DNA of 64,000 nt from Topomyia yanbarensis (taxonomy: Eukaryota > Arthropoda > Insecta > Diptera > Culicidae): NCBI RefSeq assembly GCF_030247195.1, contig NC_080671.1:32772343-32836342 (forward strand), in the 5' to 3' direction. The first letter of the stretch is position 1. Each line of letters starts with the position of its first letter. Shown one piece after another: positions 35,897 through 48,300 of this stretch. The position numbers were made by a program, and so were the translations under genes. The notes under the pieces are model-generated. The model had not been told where the DNA came from and searched no databases. It was given only the letters and a program-made list of their open reading frames with translations.

Positions 35897-37520
35897 CAGG
35901 GTGTTTGGTTCATGGTTAAGAATCTCTCGGGGGGTGATAGACTGCCATATTTGGAGAAAAAAATTGTTCTACACATACCATCAAATCTCAACCGTTACAG
36001 AGTTGTTGAACTTTTTGTGTAAAAAACTTATTTGTCTTAAAATACCTCTAACTTTAAAAGTATACTTTATATTTTAAATGTTTCAGTTGCATTCGAAAGG
36101 TGAGAAAATTACCTATTGAATGGTGTTCTCATATCTTTTAAGTAATTAGTTTTAATTACCTTTTAGCTGTAAAGTAGTTAAAAGTTAGTGTTTTTGGGGA
36201 GGATTTTGCTAATTTTCTCGAAATAATGAAGTATGATTATAGCAATATCCATTATCCAAAAGTTGGGTTTTAGGACGATTCATAATTTGTTCTTGGACGT
36301 CAGATTTCTATCTCTTCTCATTTCTTTGTAATTTCATTACTATGCTTTTCCTGTAACCGACTTGCAAGTGCTTAAAAGACTCTAATCTAAAAAATATGAT
36401 TTATATCGTTATTTACAAGATTTCATTGGAAAGCTGAGAAAATGTCCTATCAGTGTATGTACAAATACCTTTTAGTTAAGTGTACTAAATGATTTTTTAC
36501 TAACGAAATAACTCAGAATTTGTGTTTTTTGGAGAGTTTTTTAATTATTCTAATTATTAATCAACAAAATTTATCGTTACTATTATTCATTTGATGCCCC
36601 TTAATGTTCTCTATAACGTTTTATTAGACACTTTGTCTATATCTCTTTTCATTTTGCTGCTATGTAATAGTTAACACAGCAAGAGCTCGCCACAAATGTA
36701 GTGGGTTCGAAATCGTTATTTTTGCATATGAAACGATGCGATAAAAACGATTTTGCGTCGAAACCAAAAGAGATAATTGAATGGAGTCAAAGAAAGAACT
36801 GTAGAACTTGCTGAGATGTATTATTTCCATGATAATAATGGTGATGTTTATTATTTACTATTTTAAGAAAATTAACGAAAATGCTAATAATAGCACTAAC
36901 TTTAAACTAATTTACTTTTAAAAGAATACTAAATTCACTTAACTGAAAGGTATTAATACATTTTTCACTGTAAAATTTTCTTGGCTTTCGAATACAAAGA
37001 AAAAAAGTACAATGAGTGCCATAATTTTTCAATTAGAGCTGGTACTAGTGAAAATTAGATAAAAATATCCAAGTTGAATAACCCAAAATCATGAAAATAA
37101 GAAAAGGTAAGTGTATCATGTCAAAGAACGAATTAAGCAGCTCATCAAGACTAACAATCTGAATTATTAAAATGATAAGGTTAACTATTAGGATTTTCAA
37201 GAAATGAACGAAAAATCGTTTAAAATTGTTTAATTTTCAATAAATTACTTTGAAAAGGCTACTTAAACTCATTAGCTGAAACATGTGAGGGCATCACTCA
37301 ATGCGAAATTTTCTCACCTTTTGAATGGAACTAAAACATTTGAAATACAAAGTATACTTTTAAAGTTAGAGGTATTTTAAGACAAATAAGTTTTTTACAC
37401 AAAAAGTTCAATAACTCTGTAACGGTTGAGATTTGATGGTATGTGTAGAACAATTTGTTTCTCCAAATATGGCAGTCTATCACTCCCCGAGAGATTCTTA
37501 ACCATGAACCAAACACCCTG
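35897..37520 (+). mobile_element. Modular TA-flanked terminal-repeat element, copy C
   Basis: TA|CAGGGTGTTTGGTTCATGG to CATGAACCAAACACCCTG|TA, 1624 bp, colinear with copy B and in the same orientation. Same four internal modules, no transposase. Differences from B are mostly single-base and small indels. Confidence 0.78.
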
Positions 37521-37522
37521 TA

Positions 37523-37954
37523 TGCTGCCGTTCTGTTTGTTGCTTCATTTGACAAACATTTTGACATGTGTTTTGAATAAAGAGTATTCAGCACACTACA
37601 CTTAGAATTCGTTAAATAAACATTGAGTTTTGTTTTCTAAACTTGAAAAAAAAATCATCCCAAACGACTTTCCGATGACAATTTACGGAACAAGTTAAAA
37701 GAAAAAAACTTAAGTGTATTCTACTTCATTGCAGTTATGTCCCTGACATTACCTACCCAATTTTGTGTTCTCATCGTTCATCTAGCACAACTTTTTACTG
37801 ATCATATCAAGACAAAACTTTTTCCACTGAAACACGTGTATTTTCCAAGCAAATCACAGTAAATTTTCAGCTTGTTTACGTCTCCCCTCTATGAACAGTC
37901 TGTTTTAAAGTGGTCCGATAAAGGCCTTCCGTTGGTCAATTAAGCGTTGCCTCT
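37523..37954. other. Intergenic spacer, nothing recognised
   Basis: No gene or repeat partner seen. Confidence 0.4.
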
Positions 37955-38122
37955 AGAGCACTTTAGTTAGAGTGTGGCCATGAGAAAAAAGAAGAAACAT
38001 AAAGTATCCAAACGAGCACGAAATTTGACGTATCTCTGTGGTGTATATGTCAAATTTCATGTTCGTTTGGATACGTCATGTGTCTTCTTCTTTCTCATGG
38101 CCACACTCTAACTAGAGTGCTC
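37955..38122. mobile_element. Small hairpin element
   Basis: AGAGCACTTTAGTTAGAGTG and GTGTGGCCATGAGAAAAAAG on the left are mirrored on the right by TTTCTCATGGCCACACTC and TAACTAGAGTGCTCT. The inner arms (ATCCAAACGAGCACGAAATT) also pair. 168 bp, non-coding, near-perfect foldback. Confidence 0.75.
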
Positions 38123-38689
38123 TGGTTTCCCCATGCAGCGATATTTATCAAAGGGCGTATGCTAAAAAGTTTTAGATTGCAATTTGAAATCTTAAATTTT
38201 TTAGCAAATTAAATAAGGAACAATGAGTATCCGTCAGTGTCATTCTAAACTAACAAACAACCTCTCTAATCTATGTATTGTTAGGCATTGTTCCGTGGAT
38301 GACAGTTGTCATTTGTTTAACAAACACTTATAATCCATACGAAAATGACAGTTCCGTAGTTCGTAATTTGTTATTATGTGTCAAGATTGAAATGATGGAC
38401 AAGCTTGCTTAATATATCCATTCGGTGGAGTAGTCGCTGTCACTTTGTAGTCAACCGTATTGTCAGCCGTTGAACTGGCGGCAATGAAATGCTTATATAT
38501 GAAATATGTAGGGATATGGAAGGAAAATATGTACGTATTGCACCAAACAGCAAGAGACAGCGAGTACAAAATGATTGTTTTGGTTTGACTTTTACCGCAC
38601 GGAGGTTCACAATATCCGCAATTAGAATAAAAACACACATGTTTTCATCGTTATTATTATTTTAGAAAAAGATACTACTTTTTGACATA
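38123..38689. other. Intergenic spacer, nothing recognised
   Basis: Contains short frames only; no domain recognised. Confidence 0.4.
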
Positions 38690-38691
38690 TA

Positions 38692-40599
38692 GGGTGATGT
38701 GCCTATTATGGCAGTAGAGCCTATTGTGACCCTATTTCGTACCCCTTGGATTCGAACCAAGCATATGAGATCAGGCATGGGAAAATTCGTTCACTCGCGC
38801 GACTGTTGCTAACTGTGGATCACAAAGTAGTCAAAATTTTGTGCTCACTAATTAACCATAATCAACGCACGAAGGGAAAAGTCTAATAACTTCAGAGCAG
38901 GTCACTAGATGGGCAAACTGCGAATCAAAAGTGAAGCTTAAAAAATTTAAGAGCAGCGTCAATTCTTCGCTCGTGAATGATTGTCACGTAGCTTCGCGAA
39001 GCTCACAAAGGTTTCTTCATGCAAGATTAAAACATAGTACCTATTTTTGCACTGGATTTTTTGCTGACAGATCGCGTTATGGGTAGTTTTGTGATACACT
39101 ACTAGTAATTTGATCTACTGAAGTTCCTTGCGGCCTATTTATTAGCAGTGCATTGTTGCAAATTTTTAAATCAATTGATTATCAGCTAGTTTTAAAATGG
39201 TATATGGTTTTCCAAGTATTAATTATATTGTGCGAATATGAAAATGAAATAAAACTATATAATGAAAATCCTATGCAAACCGCGAACCGCTCGAGAAGAG
39301 CTTCGCGAACGAAGCCATCCGCGTTGGGGAAGGAAACAATTAAAACACAACTGATGTGCTTCTTCGTTGGTTGTTATAGCTTTGAATCGCATGTGTCCGT
39401 AACGACAGGTTGCTAGGTATCATCTTCGACGCTAACAGAATGCATCACAACTGAAGAAAGCTTGCTTGCGAAGCGCGAACGATCGGTTCACGATGCGATT
39501 TTTCCCATGCTTGTATGAGATAATGACACTATAAATTTGGCTAAAACAGGTGAGAAAAATAAGCTATAGTTATATTCTTTATTTGTTGTGCACATATGTA
39601 TTTAGAACTATCCTCTAAATCCAACTTTTAATTAAAACAAAATCACCTTATTGAAATATCTACTAATCCGCCTCATTCACGTAGTGAACCGAAACTGGAT
39701 GCAACGGCGCTTAGCAAAATAAACACTTACGAGCCAGCATTTACCGCCTCATATCTCGTTATTCCGGCACAATTTCACGATAATTTCACTTTAAAATCAC
39801 TCGTCAAACACTAGAATAGGCCTTGTGTTATAATAGGATAAAACTAAATACGGGGGTTCCTATTATTGGCATGTTTTGCTGATACACTACCACAATCAAA
39901 TCCAACTTTTTGTATCCATCATACAGAAAAGAATCACCAGTGCGGCCAAACCAAAACATGAACTTGTAAATATAATGTAATGCAATTTCAGGTATAAGTA
40001 ATCAATTACTTCAAGTTATTCAACTAATTGTTGATTGCAGATATTTTATTTTCATCTGCACATACAATTCGGATCGGGAGAAAGCAATGTGTGATGTGAA
40101 ACTTGTCATTCAAGTTGCTAACGTTCGAATGGTTTTTTTCTGCGTGCGCAATTCTGGGCGCTCTTCTACTAACAGCTGATGAGTTTCATTGATGTGCGAT
40201 GTTTACGTTTGTTTTGATCGGCTGAAAAAAGCAGAGTGATTCGTTTTACAAATCACACGTTGGCGTCCATGATCTGGATATCTAGTTAGAATCGACACAA
40301 ATGGAATATGAGGCATTACGTTTCAACTAGATGGTTTTTCGATGAGGTGGAAATTGGCACACCCATGAGGCGATAATTGAATCGTTGAGGTGGGAATAGA
40401 TGCACAGAATGGAACATTTATTTTCATTTATGCTGAGAATTGAGGCAATTCTGCAAAATAAGCATTATATAGATGTTTAAGAAACAGTACACTGATACTT
40501 TATTCTGAGAAAGGTTATAGATAATAAGGCTTCTTTTAAAGTTGTTCAAAAAATAGTGCGACCCTCTCCCTAATGGTGCCAAAATAGGCTCATCACCCT
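38692..40599. mobile_element. TA-flanked terminal-repeat element, GGGTGATG ends
   Basis: Left GGGTGATGTGCCTATTATGG and right CCAAAATAGGCTCATCACCC are inverted repeats, each preceded or followed by TA. The CCTATT motif recurs just inside the left end (38712, 38731, 38742) and near 39817-39880. About 1.9 kb, no transposase recognised. Confidence 0.65.
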
Positions 40600-40721
40600 A
40601 TGTGAATTGAAATGATACAATACCACATATAGTGCGAAATCGCATGCACCATTCGCATATCCCCTGAATTAAAAAAACGCGTACTTTGAGACCGAGCATA
40701 AGTAGCCGCTTTCGAGTAAGT

Positions 40722-41236
40722 TCACAATATTGTGCTTACGGGAATAAATCTAAATATCAACGCAACTGATTTGACATTGGTAAACTGAAAATTTTGGTTT
40801 TCGTTGAAATATTTCGTTAGTATTTTTAAATCCGATTCAATGTCGCGCACAATATCCAGGCAGTTATTGTTCGGGTAAAACAACGCTGTGTCATCAGTAA
40901 AAAGACGGGGAGTCCCTTTTAACCCGAGTCTACCTCGGTCATTGATATATAATAAAAAAAATAGTGGCCCAATATTACTGCCTTGGGGTACTCCTGTGTC
41001 TATTGGTTTATAAGAGCAAAAAGAGTCTCCAATAGATACGAATTGGTTCCTATGCATGAATAATATGATTTGCCAATACCCTGATACCATAGCATTCCAA
41101 CTTCTTGAGCAAAATTGAATCGGTTGAAAAATGATCGCGTAGAAATTTTTCTAATGCCAAAAGTTCCGGAAAATAGTTTTTTGCCATAAATCAAGATTTT
41201 GAGGGAACATTTTTCAAACATTGTTTTGTGTTGCAT
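40722..41236 (-). pseudogene. Non-LTR reverse-transcriptase fragment
   Basis: In the minus strand: RNQFVSIGDSFCSYKPIDTG, then VPQGSNIGPLFFLLYIND, and the active-site box as LFTDDTALFY (A changed to T in xADD). An upstream frameshifted piece precedes it. It fits the CR1/L2/Jockey assemblage but is a different family from the two larger dead elements. Only about 170 codons of RT remain. Confidence 0.75.
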
Positions 41237-44200
41237 TTGGCGAGATCCACAACCTATACTAGGTCACTATAAAAGTACAAAATCACTGTAGCATAGTGTA
41301 ATTATTCTTCCGCGGGGCATTACATAAAAGGATAAAGCCGGGTGGAATATAATACAGGTATCTATTCATCTATAGAAAATATGATCTTAGCAATATGTAC
41401 GAAAGTCGCTCAATTTCCAACAATTGGAAACGAGCAATTTGAACTACGAACAGCCGGCCATCGGGAGTATTACATCTCATAAACACTTCAATGATCATTT
41501 CCAAAGTTTGCAGTACTAAGCAAGCGTTCAAAAAGTATAAAAGATATCCCAAATGAATGTGAACAAATTCACTGCGAAATGTTAATGACAAGTTGGCATG
41601 TTCACTCTCCCTATCAGATACGTTTCCATAAATGTAAACCAAATGCCAAATTGCAAATAACATGTTTATTATGCGTAATAAATAAAATAAACATAACAAC
41701 AAGGGCTCTTGATCCATCGGTGGCTCAGAAGAAGAATGGATGGGAGGAGAACAATACTGGCAAAGATCGACTGCCAGCGGTTCAAACTCGAAAGTGTGAC
41801 ACAGAGTACTGCACTGGATGATTTTGAAAGAAAGGACCAGGAGTGCGATTTTACGAAGTTTTAGCTTCCGATGGTCCTACATTTTCCGACAGTGTGAAGT
41901 TCTGGAGTATTGAAATGTTTAAAGAAAGAAGAAACCTATCACGTTGATACACAATCGGGAATAGCGAATCAGAAAAGGTGGCTATATGTTAGAGATTCAC
42001 TCAATACAGAAATGGTAAAGGCTATGATGCAAAACCTTGAGGCCCAGGCCCAGGTTAAGTCTTCGGTATGGAGCAAAACCTTGACCTACTCCTAGCATGT
42101 TGCTAGTCGCCTCTTACGACATGGGAGCAGGTTTCCAGTGGTTCTATTCTTGGCTTGTAAAAAAAAATTTAGCCTGCCGGACATCCCACGGCTTTGGCCC
42201 TAGTTACTAACACAGAGCTGTACAAACTAACTATTACAGTTAGTCCACGGATCCGGCTGCATCCTAATGATCTCCTTTTCTCCCGATGTTGAAATCTTGT
42301 CTCCGGCCATCCAACAAGGTTGACTAATAGAAACCGACCAAAATCACAATTCTTTCTGCTCAAAATATGCGGTTCAGTGCATGAAATTAGCGGGGATCAA
42401 TCACGAACGAGCTTCGGTCGGGTGTTTCGTTGTGTATCCTACTTTCTATCAATCAGAAATGAAAATAATGACCTCTGCTAGTAGTTGGTAAACGACACAA
42501 ACTGATTCATCCACCAGCCGTGTACAGCTCACAAATATATCCTTCACGGTATTGTACAGCCCTTCGTGGAGACGCTCTATACGCTCTAAACAGCCCAACA
42601 CGAATGATAGTTAAACGAATCTGTAGCGGACCTATAGGGGAAGATTTTATCAAAAGTTGCTAAAAATTTTTTGACAAACTGTAACATCAGCCGGAAGTCT
42701 ATCATAGTAACCATGCAGTGCCAAAATTTCACAACCGTATATCAATAGCAGCCTGAGAAATAAACAAAAACAAGAACATGTTCTTCTAGTGTGATTGATG
42801 TGGCTTATGTAATCAGGATTTTCAACTCACATAAATGCTGTTTTACCTTATTTATCAGTGCAATCCTGTGTTATTTTTACCGTTATTCTAGGTCTACTTA
42901 TCAATTCCCCTTTTGCTACATTTATATCTTTACTCCATCGATGCAAAATTTTTCAAAACAGTTTTTCGCTATTAATGCATGTCATACATAGTCCAAAATT
43001 TAATACAACATTGCTGAAAACATGTTTTCGACAAAATGATGAAATCTATGTTGTACAGTAAAAGATATAGGCTTTCAAAATCTTACACGACTTTCCTTCC
43101 AAAATTTTGAAAAGGGAGTCGTTAGTTACGACAAAAAATAATCCAGATCATTGCTGATGAATCTGCGTCGTTAACAATGCTCCCCACACCTTATTATGAC
43201 GCGCCTCTCAGACATGATTTTATGTAACATACCAACAAGCTAACGTGTGCACTATACCATCTAATGTTTTGCCTAGCAAGGCACGTGTGATGACCGTCTA
43301 CGGTTGCTTCTTCGCAGGCAACCCATGGCGCAGTTTTTTTTTTATTAATTGCTGACCTAATCAACTTCTGTATGTACAAAAAAATAAATAAACGCGGAAG
43401 TGAGACGTTTAATCGCGATGATACCGTTTCATACGCAGACATCATTGAAACGCAAATTGTGTTCGAGTTCAGTTTTGAGCCCGGGTTCACTGAAACGGCA
43501 AATGTTATTTAACACGTCCGAATAAAAAAAAAATCGGATTAGCTTTTTTTAATGGACTGTTAGATTTTGTATATATTTGAAACTATTAAAAGGAATATCT
43601 TCGAATTTGAACACACGCAAAAAATCTACGAGCATGTAGATTACCTCCTATGTAACATTACCTCAAACCGTTTGTGTTTTTTCCGAGAATCATTTATTCT
43701 CAATCTACCACTGCTGAATCGGTATACGAGCACTTGTGACGAGGTGTCAGTGACAGTCAGTCAGTCAGTCACTCTCGCCTGGAAGTTTATCAAATTATAC
43801 CAATCTGTACGTCAATTTCAATCTAGCATGCGGCTTTCATAGCATCATCATCTGTCGTCTCGAATCAGCGACACGTTGACCGAGGTTCCAGCGGGGCGAA
43901 GATGCGGTGACACTTTGCCTGTCTGGAAACCCTTTCTTCTTTACCTTCCGTTTTTGCTCTCGTGCGATCGATACTTCCTTATCACTCGCTGGTGGTGGTG
44001 GTGGTGGCGACCTTGAATGAGTCATTTACCGGCAGTCAAGGTGAGTACGTTTGTTTGCCTTTTCTTTCGTCTCCCCATGTTCCGATAAGTTCGTTACATT
44101 GGAGAAAGAAGATAGAAGTAAGACTTTACATGGTAATGCCTACTCGTTCCAGTTACCTTACCTAGCAACGTACTCAACAAAGGCACATGATGCTATCTTC

Positions 44201-45264
44201 ACGGCTTGATTTTATGAGCTTGTTGTCCAGCGCATGCTGCGATCCTCTTATGCGTAGAGATACCTACCTAGAAGTCGAAAAGCAACAACTAGCCGGAGTA
44301 TAAAGGAAACATTCTCACATTTTTGTCATTATCGTCATTTCGCTGAGCACACTTGCTATGAGCAGTCGGGAAAGACTATATACGTACTCCTCGGCGTACT
44401 CTCTTTTCTTCAAGCTATCAATGTGTTATTAATTGCACTATAGCAAAGAGGGAGGTATTGTCGATCAGGAAGCAATTTTGGTATGTTTGCCTTTCAAATA
44501 TGTATCAGGTGTAATATCCTCAAAAGCTGCTAGTAATTTTTGTTTGGATCAGCATGCTGGTTTCGGAGGCATGGGTTAATGAGCGCGGTCATATATGAGA
44601 TTCCCATGAAAATCTATAAGGCTTTAAATGCATAGAATTGCTGATCTAGCCGAGTTGTAGTATCAAGTATGAATCAAACCCTATCAATTTGGATATCAAA
44701 ATTTTTGGAACAGGCTAGTTTGGATCTATGATCGATACATAAACAGGCTCCTTTGCAAATTTGTTCTTTTGCTCTTTTGTTCCTTCACTCCGCAGCTTCT
44801 TCGCTCTTTGCAGATTTATTTATACTGAAATTTAAAGACTGTCTCCGTCCAGTATTCAATCCCGTACGGTTCCAGAGCATTTGATGATCGTTCTTCGTCC
44901 ATAGTATCGTCGATCTTGCAATATTTTCCCGCTCTGCTGGGAACGGCCGGCTTCTCGGCTGATTATAATTGCAATGACTATGCGGATGGCGATCGTCATC
45001 ATCATCACCTCCATCATCAGAAGCTGACCATCATCGGGTTCTCTTTTCTCCAAGAGTTTTATTGGTCCATTCCTCGCAGCCGGTTCTGTTAGGCGAAACC
45101 CGGGCAAGATAGAATTTCATTCGTGAACTTACTTTCGCAGCCGAAGGGAGTGTTTGTTGTGAGGCGTGATAAGTGTGATTATATTGGCTTCGAGACTGAA
45201 CCGTTTTTTTTTTATTTTCTTCGCTGAGGCGTACGTGCAGTGCAGTACCGAGTGATTGAAGATT
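41237..45264. other. Intergenic region upstream of takeout gene 2
   Basis: No complete gene recognised. 42100-42190 (GTCGCCTCTTACGACATGGG, then AGCAGG) resembles a 3'-end motif common to some non-LTR elements and SINEs, so 41700-42200 may be a retroelement tail. From about 43700 the sequence is richer in G+C and freer of repeats, with (CAGT)4 at 43754 and (GGT)6 at 43990. This probably includes promoter and 5' UTR of gene 2, though no start site can be fixed. Confidence 0.4.
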
Positions 45265-45358
45265 ATGATTTCGGGTTCCGGGAAGCTGTGGCGGCAGGTG
45301 GCGTTTGCGGTGGCACTGCTGGGAGGAGGGATTCTAACGGTCGTCGGTGGATTTCCTC
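45265..45358 (+). CDS. Gene 2, signal-peptide exon
   Basis: ATG to a GTAAGT donor at 45359. 31 codons plus one base, phase 1, matching the phase demanded by the exon at 62899 and by gene 1's exon at 3751. The encoded hydrophobic core and the Gly-Gly before FPR suit signal-peptidase cleavage. It is linked to the other exons by phase and homology; no transcript evidence. Confidence 0.75.
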
Positions 45359-48300
45359 GTAAGTGCTCCAATTTCGATCATGCAATCAGTGTCAATGTGC
45401 AAACTGCAGTGTATGTATAAGAATAGAACTGTGGCCGACGCGGTCATAAATCATTGCCGGAATCGGAGAAGCAAGCCGCAAAAAAGCCGACATGCACCTA
45501 CCGCGGGGTGATGTACGACGATTGCCGGAAAAGGAAAATTGTTCCGCGTTGTCTGAAGTGAATAAGCACAAAGGAATAAGAACAGTGCGTAATTGGTTCT
45601 CGTTGTCTTTCTCTCTTTCGCTGACTGTGCGATAAGAATGAGATGGGATCGCCCTGGTAATTATTTTCAAGTTATGACCTGACGCGGAAAGGTATCCGAA
45701 GAATAAGGAAGAGACGGAAGGAGTGAAACGAGGAGAGGCGAGTTATTCACTCTCGACATTGGCCTTGAAGCATCGTACACTTGATCGTGCAAAGCGTATG
45801 TAGCAGTGGTTTGGATCATTGTTCGAGGAGGGGTATGGTATGCGATGGGATGTTCCACGGTCTGGCATGGGTGCAAGTGGAATTAAAAAAATATCGAGTG
45901 GCAGTGACAATGTTTTATTAAAATTACAGCTGTCTCGAATTATCTCATTGTGAGATGGCACTATTTTTATATGATAGAATAACTAAAATAAGGTGAGGTC
46001 TGAATTTTATCGCATGTTCAACCAAGGACCGCAGGGCCGCATCTCTAATACCATTCGACTCAGTTCGTCTTCGTCGAGCTCGAAAAATGTCTGTATTTGT
46101 GTGTATGAGTATGTGTGTATGCATGTTTTATTTTTACCACATTCTTCAATATCATTGAGGTATATATATGAAAGAGGTAGTTTCAAAAATACAATCGATA
46201 TTCGTCTTGTATTTAATCATTCGCATCATTTAGTCATATTTCAACAATTTCTGGATGGGTCAATTTCTAACGACTCAAATTCGACTCGTTTTGGCGCTAG
46301 ACGGATTGAGGCAGGCAGATTGCCTTTCCTTTGCTGATGTTATTAATTTCCAACCGATTGTGAATTTCGTCAGAGATAACTGGACAACTTTAGTACGTGA
46401 TGTAATCTAACCGGAAGCAAGTGCGCAATTGTCACGCGACACGCGTCTAAGATACTCTTGGCGTCATCTTGGATTCGGCGCATCATACATCAATTAGTTA
46501 TGGAATTTTTTGGAACTAGAGTCAATCCGGCACTAACTTAGTCGTATCACTAAGTTAGTGTCGTATTCTGATGACTTGAATCAAATCCATTCATAAATTC
46601 ATGAACAAAAAATTACGATTTCTTGAAATGAACGATATAAGTAAAATCGTGATCATGATCCTGAAATTATGGATAATAAACATCGTATTCATGCAACTAT
46701 TTGTGTTTTCAAAAAACAAATTCGCGCTAAAAATGTACATGGCGTTACATTTCGTTACGTTTAGTTGGGTTACTGTAGTTGTTCGTTGGAAATGTTTTCG
46801 TTTCTCACACCTGTTTCTCATATATTGCTGAATCGATTCTCACAATCTTATTCTTAAATGAAGGGTATAGTATTCACATTGATTGCTACCGATTGTCATT
46901 TTAACGAAGTATTGGTTCCGGAGTTATAAGTTAAAGAATACGTTCACACCATAAATTTCCCAATTAAACCTTTTTGCCCTTCTCCTATTGAAAAATTATG
47001 CAATCACTCTGACAATCGACTTTTCAACAGAGGTCCGGAGAGCCGTAACTCTTATACCATTCAACTCACTTCCTCGAGTTCGGCGAATGTGTGTGTGCGT
47101 TGTACATACGTATTTGGCTAACAATCGCACATCGGTTACTCAAGGTAGATAGTATTGCTAGGTTGCTTTTGAATTAAATTCTGATCCGACATCCTGTTTC
47201 AGAGTTGCTGGTTGACAAGTGCGATCATACAGTAAATTCCCATATAAACTGGTACTGTCATGATACCTAGAAGATGTAAAACTTATTAAAATGCTTGTTA
47301 AATTACTTAAATTCGCTGGCCTGTAGTCACTTTGATCACATTGGTCACCTAGAATGTCTTCATGCCCCGGAAATCTTGCCAACGTTCAGAGTTAATTTCA
47401 CGCCTATTCCTCAGAGAGCATTCTTGACCGTTTTCCATCATATTCTATATATGAAGTGATTGGTGCGATGCTTCACTGCCCTTATATGCAAAAGTGACGT
47501 AAGCGCCACTTAGGTCAAATTTCATTTTTTCATATTCCTGAGTTCTCCACAAAAATCCACGTCTTTCAGCGTAATTGTCTTTAAAAAATTATGCAAAATG
47601 GCCTTTTAAAACGAGAAAAACAAAGTGACGTAGACGTCATTTTTTTTACCAAAGTGACGTACCGGTGAGTTTAACAAAATAAAACAATTTATTCTTAAGC
47701 TGTTGTATCATAAGTGATGTTGGGAGCTAGATAAGCATCATTTTGTGATGTAAATGGCAAGGGTGGTATTATAATTAGGCTAGGGTGGTATTCAAATTAG
47801 CTTTTCAGCACGATAAAAAATTTTGGAACCATTTATTTATTATGAAGAAGTCTCCAATGCAAGTTAGAATGCTTCTTTAAAGCAGCGTGCTTTGCCTTTT
47901 TCAACGTGGATTTTTGATACCACAATAATGTACGAATGTATCTTGGTGAAAACTTTTGTTCAAAACTTTGACCGCTGTTGTTCTATATCTCATCATTTGG
48001 TGCATAATTGGTACCCAACCAATTAATTTCAAAACCAATTCCAACCAGAACACTTGCAAATGATCTGGAATTTATTCAAGTTTCATAAACCGTAAGTTGA
48101 ACTGTATCCGGCTCCAAATTTATATGGAAATTTTATGGGGTCAGTCCAAGGCAATTTTAAGCCAGTTTTATCAATTTTTCAAAGTATAATATGAAGACTG
48201 GTAGTAATATAACATGAACATTAATAAATTGTAAATTGAAAGGCTCTAAGTTAATGTTGAAACCATCTGAGAGACGTTGTGGATTCATAATTAGTAACCC

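Noticed and set aside
44299..44340. TATAAA at 44299 with a TCATTT initiator-like word 30-40 bases downstream as promoter of gene 2
   Set aside because: Nearly 1 kb from the coding start and no supporting element; such words are frequent by chance in AT-rich DNA.
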